Shown in pieces: positions 23,701-35,100 of a stretch of 64,000 nucleotides of DNA. Below the pieces are notes generated by a model. That model searched no databases. It was not told the origin of the DNA and saw only the letters and a list, made by a program, of their open reading frames with translations. The position numbers and the translations under genes were made by a program. The stretch comes from Arenicola marina. Its lineage: Eukaryota; Annelida; Polychaeta; Arenicolidae. The stretch lies in assembly GCA_964019135.1 (NCBI GenBank), contig OZ025248.1:50151670-50215669 (forward strand), read 5' to 3'. Numbering within the stretch: position 1 is the first letter of the stretch; the number at the start of each line of letters is the position of its first letter.

Positions 23701-26700
23701 GATTTATTGCGTTTTCCCAAAAACATAGGACCTCATCTTGCTTCAAAATGAGTATGATCCTTAAAGTAGTGAATATACGCGAAAGATTTTTTTGATATCC
23801 GACGTCTCTAGCTCTAATATTAACGAAGACGTGTTGCATGTTTTTTTTTTTCAAAATTCGCATGTCATCATAAACTTTATCTCCTAAAATCATTCATCTA
23901 TCTTTTGGCAAAGTTTGACAACCGTATCTCTTACCATGCGCCCTAGAATCTAGAATGGACAAACAGACAAAACAAAGTTAAAAAAACACAACATAGCAAT
24001 ATATGCCAGAAGTTTTACTTCTGTCAGTAATAAGGTTATAAGAGAAACATGATCCATCTACATATGGGCCACCTAAAAAGACCATCAATGGATACCAACT
24101 CGGCGATGCAAATGTTTCTTTCAATGACCTTTAATGATCTGTAGATCTACAGTTAGGTAACTACTCACATGCTTTTGTACATGCGTTCTCCATTTGGACC
24201 AATTTGTTGGTTCTGCAGTCTGGTCTTGACCAGGTCAATGGGAAACACACTCATGCATCCTATGATGCCGGCAATGCTTCCGTTCACCACCCGTGGAACA
24301 ACCCTGCATTAAAACAAAGGGTCAATGATATCTGAAGCCAGTGTATCGAAGGAAAAATATTAACAAGTAAAAATAAGCCACGCTAAGTCCTATTTTCAGT
24401 TAAGGTACCCATATGGGTACAGTTTCACGTTCTAAACGACACGTTTTTAACAATGAAATGTTGATAGATTTAAAAAAAGATTTTCTACCTTATTATCATA
24501 GTAGCCTGTGGTATTATAACACATAATTATATAATAATTATTCAACTTACGAAAAATTGGGTTGAGACATTAAGCAGCCTTAGAGGACAACTTTAAGTAG
24601 TGTACTGATGATACAGCAACTGCAAAGAAGAATATTTCACATGTATGACGCTAATTCACTCAACTGGTTCAAGATTCATTTAAAGGCCTGGATATTTCGA
24701 CTGCCAGTGGCTCTGATACTATCTCCAAATCTTCTTAAATTGCTAGCTGGAACCCTATAGGATCCACAATACATGTTTGCAGTTAAATATAAGACTACCA
24801 AATTGTACACATCCAAACCATAGTAAGTATGCGTATTTCAAGCTAATGTCAAACAAGGAAAAACTGAAGCAAACCCTTTCTTATTCTACAGGCCTATAGA
24901 ACGCGGACAGCGTTTTATTGAAGGACTTGTGTATACGTCATTGTTGCCCTTTACGAAACTTGGGGTGACTAGGAAATCCAGTACTGGCAGGGTCCCAGGT
25001 GGTTTACTTGTTTTTGTACGAAAGTCATTGGTCAAGTATGTATCTGTTCTCGACATCAAATGTAAATAGGTTATTGGCCTTCTAATATCAAGAGATATTG
25101 TAGCTGTGAATAATGACATCTCGCTGTTATGTTCTATATTTTATATTACTATAGAACTGACATGTTGGGAGAACGCCAGATATGCTTATGGTGGTGCCAC
25201 GTTATATGTTTAGTTCAAAATTAACTTTGTCAATAAAAGATGAACAAATAAGCGTGTTATTAATTTAAAAGTTATGGCATTTACTCTATGGAATCACCCA
25301 AAGCGTAGTCATCCAAATGCCAAAATTGAGGCCTGGTTTGATTCTTTATGGAAGCATTGCACATGAGCGTTCTTTGGATATTCCTCTATAACGTCACAAG
25401 AGGTTTATTGCATTACATCGGCGGGAGTGTATTGTATTTATGGTTGAGTTCTTGTCATTGAGTTCAAGCTAATGAAAAGGGGCAATAAGAAGCTCAGAAA
25501 AAAAGGCGCTGGGGAGATGGGTGGCGACATGCTGCGGCCGTCTCGCTGAGGGGATGGGAAATGAAATGTTGGTGTTTTAGGCCACTTTTGTGCACATACA
25601 GGCTAAATTGGGCCAAGGAACCTCCCGGGACGATGAAGGATGAAGGAATGAAACATGCCCCAGATTAGGTGCCCGAGCCCGGATTCGAACCCAGGACCTA
25701 TTGATCTGCGGTCTAGTGCGCTAACCACTACACCAGGGAGGCCCCGTCTGAGGGGATGGGTGGCGACATGCTGCGGCCGTCTCGCTGAGGGGATGGGTGG
25801 CGACATGCTGCGGCCGTCTCGCTGAGGGGATGGATGGCGACATGCTGCGGCCGTCTCGCTGGGGGGATGGAGGCGACATGCTGCGGCCGTCTCGCTGGGG
25901 GGATGGATGGCGACATGCTGCGGCCGTCTCGCTGGGGGGATGGATGGCGACATGCTGCGGCCGTCTCGCTGAGGGGATGGATGGCGACATGCTGCGGCCG
26001 TCTCGCTGGGGGGATGCATGGCGACATGCTGCGGCCGTCTCGCTGGGGGGGGGGGTGGATGGTGACGTGCTACGGCCGTCTCATTGGGGGTGGGGGGGGG
26101 GGTGGTGACATGCTACGGCCGTCTCGCTGAGGGGATGGGTGGCGACATGCTGCGGCCATCTTATTGGGGGGGATGGGTGGCGACATGCTGCGGCCATCTT
26201 ATTGGGGGGGGGGGATGGGTGGCGACATGCTGCGGCCGTCTCGCTGGGGGGATGGGTGGTGACATGCTGCGGCCGTCTCGCTGGGGGGGATGGATGGTGA
26301 CGTGCTACGGCCGTCTCATTGGGGGGGGGGGGGGTGACATGCTGCGGCCGTCTCGCTGAGGGGATGGGTGGCGACATGCTGCGGCCATCTTATTGGGGGG
26401 GATGGGTGGCGACATGCTGCGGCCATCTCGCTGGCGGGATGGGTGGCGACATGCTGCGGCCGTCTCGCTGGGGGGATGGGTGGCGACATGCTGCGGCCGT
26501 CTCGCTGCGGGGGGCTGGATGGTGACGTGCTACGGCCGTCTCATTGGGGGTGGGGGGGGATGGGTGGTGACATGCTGCGGCCGTCTCGCTGGGGGGGATG
26601 GATGGTGACGTGCTACGGCCGTCTCATTGGGGGGGTGGGGGGGGGTGACATGCTGCGGCCGTCTCGCTGAGGGGATGGGTGGCGACATGCTGCGGCCATC

Positions 26701-27732
26701 TTATTGGGGGGGATGGGTGGCGACATGCTGCGGCCATCTCGCTGGCGGGATGGGTGGCGACATGCTGCGGCCGTCTCGCTGGGGGGATGGGTGGCGACAT
26801 GCTGCGGCTGTCTCGCTGGGGGGGCTGGATGGTGACGTGCTACGGCCGTCTCATTGGGGGGGGGGGGGGCGGTGACATACTACGGCCGTCTCGTTGGGGG
26901 AATGGGTGGCGACATGCTGCGGCCGTCTTATTGGGGGGGATGGGTGGCGATATCCTGCGGCCGTCTCGCTGGGGGGATGGGTGGCGATATCCTGCGGCCG
27001 TCTCGCTGGGGGGATGGGTGGCGACATGCTGCAGCTTTCTCGCTGAGGGGATGGGTGGCGACATGCTGCGGCCATCTCGCTGGGGGGGATGGGTGGCGAC
27101 ATGCTGCGGCCGTCTCGCTGGGGGGTGGTTGGTGACATGCTGCGGCCGTCTCACTGAGGGCATGGTGGCGACATGCTATGGCCATCTCGCTGGGGGGATG
27201 GGTGGTGACATGCTGCGGCCGTCATTGGGGAGGATGGGTGGCGACATGCTGCAGCCCTCTCGCTGAAGGGATGGTGGCAATATGCCGCAGCCATCTCATT
27301 TGGGAGGATGGATGGTTACATGCTGCAGCCTTCTTATTGGGGGGGATGGGTGGTGACATGCTATGACCGTCTCACTGGGGAGGATGGGTGGCGACATGCT
27401 ACGACTGTCTCACTGGGGAGGATAGTGGTGACATGCTGCAGCCATCTCGCTGGGGGGATGGGTGGTGATATGCTGCGGCCGTCTCGCTGGAAGGGATTGG
27501 TGGTGACATGCTGCAGCCGTCTAGCTGGGGGGGGGGGATGGGTGGCGACATGCTGCAGATATCTCGGTGGTGATTAGCCCTGGTACATGCCTCTCTTACC
27601 ATGCCCGTAAACGGAGCAAGGGTGAGAGCCATGCCGCTGACACGGCCGAAAACAAGAAATCGCTGACCGGTGGCTCAAGTTGAAGTTCATAACAGAATAA
27701 ACATGCAGTGCCTACCTGTCAAGTTGCTCCAT
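17773..27732 (-). CDS. SLC25A18: Mitochondrial glutamate carrier, SLC25A18/22 type (9 exons, complete)
   Basis: A mitochondrial carrier of the inner membrane that moves glutamate in with a proton. Minus-strand exons in order: 27732-27716, 24303-24169, 23116-23061, 22937-22847, 20829-20711, 20422-20235, 19907-19808, 19362-19287 and 17920-17773. They total 930 nt (309 aa), close to the human 315-323 aa, and phases match at every junction. Three carrier signatures appear: [24 protein letters not shown] and VNPFDVVKTRLQ, with partner blocks [16 protein letters not shown] and AFFKGG. Glutamate-carrier-like stretches are [18 protein letters not shown] and the C-terminus [15 protein letters not shown]. 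Exon 1 encodes only MEQLD plus two bases; the ATG is the first after an in-frame TGA. The gene looks like the pre-duplication form of SLC25A18 and SLC25A22; the symbol follows its neighbour ATP6V1E. Exon 1 is less certain than the rest. Confidence 0.93.
18250..18960. repeat. Dispersed repeat copy A (carrier intron 8)
   Basis: It shares an exact 25-base block starting GTGACGTCACATGACGCATC (18576-18600) and nearby GCGATAGCTTAA with copy B in another intron at about 23300-23900, in the same orientation. Edges are uncertain. Probably an old uncharacterised transposable element. Confidence 0.5.
20876..22665 (-). repeat. 36-bp minisatellite in carrier intron 4
   Basis: About 50 copies of a 36-bp unit containing GTAGCCTCTTTAACTCGTGA. 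Because 36 is a multiple of three, the minus strand shows several long frames with a 12-residue period ([12 protein letters not shown]); these are by-products. Blocks with GTATGAAGAAACAATCC recur at intervals (near 21315, 21915, 22130, 22275), suggesting higher-order duplications within the array. Confidence 0.93.
23300..23900. repeat. Dispersed repeat copy B (carrier intron 2)
   Basis: Carries the same 25-base block at 23575-23599 as copy A, with further shared pieces such as GCGATAGCTTAA and CATTGGCGGCCGA/CATTGGCCGCCGA. Edges uncertain. Confidence 0.5.
25510..27570 (-). repeat. About 37-bp GC-rich minisatellite in carrier intron 1
   Basis: More than 45 copies of a unit containing GCGACATGCTGCGGCCGTCT followed by a variable G run (5-13 G). 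The G run changes unit length, so reading frames drift. It is interrupted by a SINE at 25559-25745. Composite blocks (CTGGATGGTGACGTGCTACG, then a long G run) recur several times between 26040 and 26880, indicating higher-order duplication. Confidence 0.93.
25559..25745 (-). mobile_element. tRNA-derived SINE inserted in the minisatellite
   Basis: The minus strand from 25742 starts GCCTCCCTGGTGTAGTGGTT (tRNA 5' end with A box) and has the B box GGTTCGAATCC at 25691-25681, then a non-tRNA body. The D-arm and T-arm look tRNA-like, but the sequence runs straight into the body with no clean tRNA end, so this is a SINE, not a tRNA gene. The 13-bp sequence CTGAGGGGATGGG lies on both sides (25546-25558 and 25748-25760). 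It may be a target-site duplication or just array sequence. Confidence 0.85.
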
Positions 27733-27784
27733 TAGATTCCTGAAGCTTTCATGACTTTTGTCGGACAGTCATTTCTTTGGTCGA

Positions 27785-27967
27785 TAGTGTATTTTCTTGT
27801 AATCTGGGCGATTTGTGTCCTCTCTCGCTTCGTTTTAAATTAAAGTAAACAAATGCCGCCTGGCAGCGAGTGCTCATGCTAAGATTGTTTACTTCCAGCG
27901 AGCGGTAGAGCATTCAAAACGAAGCGAGAGAGGACACAAATCGCCCGGATTCCAAGAAAATACACCA
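27785..27967. repeat. Inverted repeat, 52-bp arms, about 79-bp loop
   Basis: Arms 27785-27836 and 27916-27967 are reverse complements with about 48 of 52 matches; the core CGATTTGTGTCCTCTCTCGC is perfect. It begins 53 bases upstream of the carrier start codon, so it may lie in that gene's 5' UTR or promoter. It could be a small foldback element. Confidence 0.9.
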
Positions 27968-28246
27968 TCTTGGGAGGCTGGGTGTCAACAGGGGATCTTT
28001 ATCCTGCGTCCACACAGACATGGCCACAGCAGAGTATGAACCACTTATCCATGTGCCCTTACTGGCCTTAGTCTTTCCAGCGGCCACAGCAGCCCTCTTA
28101 AGGGCTAAACTACATCAATAAGAAAACCTAGTGAAGTCAACTGGTATCATGTGGTCCATGTGGTCTATGTGTGCATACAATGGGCCCCTACCCCCTAACC
28201 CCTCCGTGGGACGCCCTCCGTCGCTTACAATTACAGCTTGATTACC

Positions 28247-29418
28247 GGTCTCACTTTATAGCGAAAAGACGTCTTTTCGCGAAAAGACACTAATCTCGCG
28301 AAAAGACAGCCCAAATGCCAATTAACCCCGATTTGAAGCTGTTGAACCGGCTGATTCAGGTTGTAATATCTTTACTGCGGACAGGAATGCAAATATGTAT
28401 TGTTTAATCGGGCTCATGTGCATATTTAACAAATATTTCAATACGGACGCCGTTCAGCGATCGGTACAGCTGCCGCCATGTTGGATAGACACTTGCCCAT
28501 TGCCTCACTAGATGGCGTAAAAGGGACATGTATCGCTGCTAAAAGACACTTAAAGCATTAGTCATAGTAGATTTGTACAGTTTATTTGCATACATCACAC
28601 CACACCCATTGCGACTTCTTCGTACTTGTCGTCGTCGTTTTAGCGGAGCGCTTCCATTTGCGCTGGCATGGCTTCTTGCCGCCAGTGGGTGCAGTGACCA
28701 TGAGTTGACCATCTGTTGAGCGGATACAGCCTTTGAGCAGTCCCGACTTCTACCCCATTGTTATTTACCTTTTGCTTCAAACCTCTCGACACAGTCATGT
28801 AACAAGCCAAGTGACGAGAAGCCTGTGCTGAACTAAACTTCCCTTAGATGTAAACTTGATGTAACAAACTAATTGGTGTTAACTGACTGATTAGCACTGC
28901 ACGAAACCGGTGCCCCGAAACCGGGTGTCTTCCGACTTCTACCTCAACTAATTGGTGTCACATAACTGCGGCATGCGTGTCTCCTACCCCAATAATACTA
29001 ACATTTAATTTCGTGGAAAATGGCAACCCAATATTGATGAATTAAAAAAAAATGTTTCAGGCGATACATGTCCTATTTACGATTAGATTGTCGCATTATC
29101 GTCTTTTCGCGAAAAGACTTCATAACGCAAACATGATTACGATACTGCATGCCATCTAGTGAGGCAACGGGCAAGTGTCTATCCAACATGGCGGCAGTTG
29201 TACCAATCGCTGAACAGCGTTCGTGCTGAAATATTTGTTAAATATGCATATGAACCCAATTAAAAAATAAGCTTACATGTTTTCATTCCTGCCCGCAGTA
29301 AAGACATTACAAACCGAATCAGCCGGTTCAACAGCTTCAAATCGGGGTTAATAGGCATTTGGGCTGTCTTTTCGCGAGATTAGTGTCTTATTATCACTTA
29401 TATTATAAAGTGAGACCC
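28247..29418. mobile_element. 1.2-kb element with about 270-bp terminal inverted repeats
   Basis: The left end (28247 to about 28516) and right end (about 29151 to 29418) are inverted copies running from GGTCTCACTTTATA through AGACACTAATCTCGCGAAAAG to the block CACTAGATGGC. Within the ends the palindrome TCTTTTCGCGAAAAGA recurs, and another copy sits at about 29102. The middle has no open frame of note, so it is non-autonomous. CTTGATTAC occurs at 28237-28245 and again at 29425-29433; it could be a 9-bp target duplication, though six bases lie between it and the right end of the repeat. Confidence 0.85.
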
Positions 29419-29790
29419 CTTGGCCTTGATTACACATTACCAGAGATTACGGGTTACGCCTTCATGGTCTTACGGACCCGGTGCCTAGCCGTGCCGTGGC
29501 AAACAATAAAGAATAATAAGTCCACCATATCCCTATTTTCGTTCCCGATCACATATCATATGTCCTTGAAGTAAAAACTTATAATTACCCAGGGTTGTCT
29601 TAAGTCAGTGTATTAGTGTTTACCTTCCACCAATACGAGACCAGAGAGATTTTGTTGACCTCACAACATCTGCAAAATTCACAGGAAGCAGTTGACTTAC
29701 GCTGCGTCTCCGAAGCCCCGGACAAGTTTATCCACAAAAAAAGAACGCACACCAGTAACGCCCGGCCACTCAGCGGGTGGGTGGTGAACC

Positions 29791-29819
29791 CTGAAACATG
29801 CCTCTCTGGCATGTTTCAG
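29791..29819. repeat. Perfect 12-bp stem hairpin
   Basis: CTGAAACATGCC, a 5-base loop, then the exact reverse complement GGCATGTTTCAG. Function unknown. Confidence 0.8.
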
Positions 29820-30351
29820 AGCTAGGTGCAGGGCTAGGTGCACCTCAGATCGTGCGCCTGGCGAATACGAGAGAGGGGGAGGTATTGAGTCCCCCCCCCA
29901 ACCCTCAAACGAGAGGACTTGCATTCCAGTGGAGGATCCAAGGGGGGGGGGGGGGGTTCGAGACTATATTGATCTCAAACTGTCCTTCACCCTCCCTTAA
30001 TTCGGTCGCCTCATTTTCAAGCTTTTTCCGAATTTATGATCCTTATATGCGTAGAGTGTGAACGCACTAGCCTCCTGGTGTTAATTGTCACATGATGCGG
30101 CTCGCTGCTACATGACAGTGCGTTAATTTCTCCTTGGGTAATACAAGTGATCCAGGGCTAGTTCGGATATACATGTATATGCGACCGGATAAGTCGGCGC
30201 GTGTGCTAGAACCCAAAACGGCATAGTGACGAAAAAGTCAGAAGCAAATGGATCGAGCGTGAATCACACTCCAGCTCCGATAGATAGGCTGCAAATTATT
30301 CTCTATTGACGGGGGTGGGTGGGGGGGGGGGGGGGGTGGGGGTGACTATAT

Positions 30352-30590
30352 GATGAAGTAACACTTCAGTTTTAGATAAACATGTATCTATATATATAAG
30401 TGATTTAATAAACGATGGAATGTGGGGTATCGCGCCCCTCCCCAAGCGGGCAATGAACATGTGAGGAAGTAGCACTTCAGTTTGAGATACACTATATAAG
30501 TGATTTAATAAACGATGGAATGCGGGTTATTGCATCCAGTTTGAGATATATATAAATAAGTGCTTTAATAAACCGTATGAAATGGAAGCC
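30352..30590. repeat. Short tandem duplication, about 2.5 copies of a 65-115-bp unit
   Basis: Shared blocks CACTTCAGTTTGAGATA and AAGTGATTTAATAAACGATG occur near 30363, 30475 and 30536. Noncoding. Confidence 0.65.
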
Positions 30591-31739
30591 TTCGATTTTC
30601 GTTTTTTTCCTTTGGTTTGGGAGGCGCTATACGTGGCGATATGGCGAATCTCAGCCTCCAATAGCTAGTCAATCAATTATTTCTTGATTGACGGCCGTCT
30701 CCTTCAGAAACGTCATGCAGGGACATTAAACTAATGACTGGGTTACGGTAGGTTGAGGCTGGTGTGTGTGTGTGGGGGGGGGGAGAGGGGGGGGGGTGGT
30801 AGGTGCCGAGCCGGGGTTATCACCGGTTGAGAGGACGTCACGTCGTTTCACGTGGGATATGTAGGCGTACTAATAAATGGTAACGCCACGAAAACTTTTA
30901 ATTGTTCTCATATTACACGATCCAGCCCATACGCTTAATCGTCATAACATCAACCATATATCCTAAAGCCCTGACATTTGATATGATAGACGGCCGATGA
31001 GTTGTTTTTGAACCCACGAGTCAAATAATTGAGGCCTGGAACAGCGGGCGGGAGAGGTGGGACATATCGGACCGCTACCGTGACGTCATCAGGAGCTCCA
31101 ATGCGCTACATCTATGACTGAGGCCTTGGACTGAGGCACTGATTAGCATTTAATCGACGTTTACGCCTTGATCAGATTCATAAAGATCATCGCTGATCTT
31201 GGCTTTCCCTTTAATTTTCTTGGCAAAATGTACCAAAACGTTTATAGCCTAGTTTTTACCTAATTCACAATTAAGGTTCGATCATTCTGGTCGTTTACAT
31301 ATGTTATTTTGGTGTTCTGTATTTTTGCGATGGGCCTGGTGCCTAACGTATATAGGCCTTGCGTCGAAAAGTATACGGGGTCAATTAAGTACTACCTAAT
31401 TTATGTTCCATAGGCATCTTTTCGAGGCCATCAGGCCCACAGAACATATGTAAATTAATCTTATAACATGGTAACACTGATTCAATTTAACTAAACACGT
31501 TTGGATTATTTTAGTGGGTAAAGTTAAGTGCTGAATTGGACATATTCAGTTCTCTTATGTCAATTGATCTTCCGATATGCCATTAAGTCCATAAACTCTT
31601 CATACGTTGGTCTAAATATACTGGTTAAAATTCTCTATATAATGGGCAAACTAATAAAAAGTGGTATTCACCCTCTAAAACGGTGGTACCGCGCTTTTCA
31701 CAAGTAGGATATATTCTGTTTTCTATTGGGGTGCCGTCG

Positions 31740-31840
31740 TGTCTTATGGTCGTATATGTGGTTACCGACTTTACCGACGTTACCAGGTGTTATTGACATT
31801 ACGCATTATGGGGATGGTTTATATTGGTGTGTAACCTTAA
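31740..31840. mobile_element. MITE end related to that at 7.7-8.1 kb
   Basis: GGTGTGTAACCTTAA at 31826-31840 and about 30 flanking bases match, in inverted sense, the left end of the TTAA element at 7671. I did not find the other end, so this is a partial or diverged copy. Confidence 0.5.
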
Positions 31841-32145
31841 GCCGACCGCACTAAATAAAGTTTTAAATTTGTATTCTTTAGTTTGTCCTCGTATTTATAA
31901 TATCTCCTGCGTTGCCTAGAAAATCTTTTTTTTTGTTTCTTGCTGAACTATTTATGATATATTTGGATGCCGCTTTCTATGAGAATCATAGCGGCACAAA
32001 ACCAAAACACATTTGCTGCATTCTTACACTGTACCACACGTGCGCGATTGCCCAAGACTGGCAAGACTGGCAGTCCGGGAAACTGATTGTTTGGCTGTAT
32101 TTTGGAGTAAAATGCTTTTTTATGGTCATTCAACAATACAGCAAG

Positions 32146-35100
32146 ATGGAAAATCTAGGTTTAAACATAAGTGAATCATTGCAACAGTTGTGCAGGCAAA
32201 ATCATCACTGTAATAGTGAGCTGCACACTTTCCTTTCCAAGCAGGTAAGACCTGTCTCTTGACTAACTTTACTTTTAACACAGACTGTCAGACACAGTCA
32301 CCAGTCACCAGGGACTATTTCTTAAAATTGATATGCAACATAGATCTGTTCTTAAAATCAAAGTGTCACATGGCCACCCCCTCCCCCCCCCCACTCCCCC
32401 TCAGGTGACACTGAGTGTGACTTTGGCGCAAGTGCCCCCAGGCAAGCCCGCTTCTCTAGGGGCACAACGGTAACAATGTTAAAATCCTTTGACATTAGTA
32501 GGGAATCAACTGTAGCTTTTATTATAATGTGGGCGCGTACAATAATAGTGCTTTCGTATTCTATATACCTTGTTCTATCTTCTGATATCAAGAAAGTGTG
32601 TCAACACTAGATAGATCCGCCAAAAACAAATATGGCGGATAGCTGGTCGGGAACAGTTGTGTGCTCTTACATTTCTTCGCGAAAATATAACCGAAACAAC
32701 TAGTGTTGACATACTTTATTGATGTCACATGATAGAACAAGGTATATAGAATATGTAAATACTATGATTGTTCGAGCACACATTACAATAAAAGCTACAG
32801 TCGATTCCCTACTAATGTCGAAGGATTTTAACATTGTTACTGTTGTGCCCCTAGAGAAGCAGGCTTGCCTGGGGGCACTTGCGCCAAAATCACACTCAGT
32901 GTCACCTGAGGGAGAGTGGGGGGGGGGGGGGGGGGTGGCCATGTGACACTTTGATTTTAAGAACAGATCTATGTTGCATATCAATTTTAAGAAATAGTCC
33001 CATGTCATGTGTTGCCTTTCCATGGTCAGCAACGTGACTTTACCCTAGAAAATGTCACATGGGATTACCTGAAAACAAGATATTACTGTCATAATACAAT
33101 TGGTAATGGAGTAACGTCTGAACTGTCTGTTCCTAACTGATCTGAGCCAGCCTGTCAGAAAGAATTTATTCTGGTTTCAACTTGAGTTGGGGGGGGGGGT
33201 ACTTTGGGAGGTTTACGCCCGTTTTGACTGCAGGGCATTTTGACTACCAGTGGGGTTGGGGGGTAAAGTTTGTGTTAGGCATGGTGTGGGAGGTTTGGTG
33301 GTAATGTTTAAGGAGGTAGAGTCATGCCCCAGTGAAGAAAATAGCTGGTTATTATCATTAATCAGCTGAAACATGGCAGCTGGGGTGAGCCATGGGAGAG
33401 AGGGTGTCACTGGGCAATGGCATCAGCCACATCAGCTCAGCGACTTGAACTCCAGTGGCGGGAATACAGGGTTGGGCATATCTGGATCCGATGAGATGGC
33501 CGCCTGCCTGGAGTAGCGAGATAGGGTCCATTCCCCAGCTACATATGAGGCTCATACCCCATTCCCCTTCACACTTCCACAGTCAAATCATCCAGTGGTC
33601 AAAATGGACCCCGGTCAAAGTGGGCATACACCCTTTGGGAGGTAGGCGCAGGTATGCACAGGGTGCTTATGAAAATGTGGGTGGAGGGTAAGGGTACCAA
33701 CAAAGTAGGGTGTCCAGTACAAACAGGACAGAGGAGGTCTATATCTGGGACCAGTGGGGCTGTAGTTTCTGTAATATCTTATTTGCGTTTGGGATGGGAT
33801 GAACATTCATGTAATAAATTTTTTGTATACTGGAAATTGACTGTAAATGCAAGAGATTTTAATTGCTTATCAAAACATACAGATTTTTTCATTAAAGGCT
33901 AGCTATATAAGATAATAAAAAGAATTCAAATGAAAAGCATTTTTTTCAGAAATACATGTATAAGTTGAACCTGTATGACTGTCACACCATCTTCTTGAAT
34001 GGTATTGTCATAACAATGTAGGATTTGACAGAGGTTGCAGTCTTGATATATAATTTGATATATATTGGTTCTAGCCTCCCCTTGCAGTCCCCTCATGCTA
34101 AACATGGAGTCATGATTCAAGTTTATAAATAATTTAGAGACCTTTGATTAAAAGTTTTATTGTTTGCATCGGCATGCAATTCTGCCTTTTAAAACATACC
34201 TCTATAAGCCAATTGGTAAACACAGCTGCAGATCAACAGGTGTTTGGTATAAAACCCTGGCACCGGCACCTGAAACTTGTTTCATTCAACACCTCTTCAT
34301 TATCCTGAGAGGTTTGTTGGTTCAATGTAGCCTTCATGTGCACAAAGGTGGCCTAAAAGTAAAGTATGTCATTTGCATTTCAACTAGTTATTAATTGCCT
34401 TTTTGACAGATATGGACTCCAAGAGACAGACAAAACATTCTTGATACACTCTCGAGGCTGTTAGACAAGGATACATGTACTGTAGATGTTGCAAGAGCCT
34501 TCAGACCAGTCATTTTGGAACTGGTACACAGAGCTAAATCTGCATTACCAGTGCACCAAGGTTCTATCCCTTTTGAATACCACCAACAATTCTGCATCAT
34601 CCTTAGTAATATCATAGACATCTGTCCAGAAATCAAAGGGTAAGTTGTTAACAGTTTGCGAAAATTGTCTTTAAGTTCAAGAACTGCTTGTCATGTAAAA
34701 ATGCCCCCGAATTATTTTGGTGTATAATTTTCTGTATTCCTGTAAGGATATTGGATGCTGCTAGATTTTGTGTGTGACAGGTTAGATGATAATTAAGCGC
34801 TTGTTGTGATAAATGTATGATAAAAATTGATTTATGTATGATGAAATATATAACTGCCCTGTGATTACTGAAGTAATAATCATGACCTTGGATTTTAAAA
34901 AGGGGTTTGTGTAACTGTTACATTGGAAATACACCAGTACAGATTTCTTGCTGCAACATCTCTCTTTGATGTAGACTGACAGTTGAATATCTGAAAGAAA
35001 ATGGACAATTCTTCAATGGAGAGAAAAAAATGTCAGATGAACCTGCGACTAAGAAAATGAAAAAGGTAGATTTCTGTGTGTAAATCCATTCTGATGTGCA

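Larger units (their letters stand above)
27733..32145. other. Divergent intergenic region between carrier and MDN1
   Basis: The start codons of two genes on opposite strands lie 4.4 kb apart. The region holds an inverted repeat at 27785, a 1.2-kb TIR element, a small hairpin, a short tandem repeat at 30.4 kb, several long G runs (about 29940, 30310, 30775) and a MITE end at 31.8 kb. Promoters of both genes are expected here; I see no clear core elements. Confidence 0.5.

Noticed and set aside
25668..25742. Possible functional tRNA gene on the minus strand
   Set aside because: A and B boxes are present but the sequence continues into a SINE body without a clean acceptor-stem end, and it sits in an array as an insertion.
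31912..32145. Upstream in-frame extension of the MDN1 start
   Set aside because: The frame is open, but the residues are hydrophobic and unlike any midasin N-terminus; the ATG at 32146 matches the family start and has a good context.
32719..32946. 75-codon frame mirrored at 32358-32591
   Set aside because: The two are the arms of the foldback element; low-complexity Gly run at the end, no domain seen.
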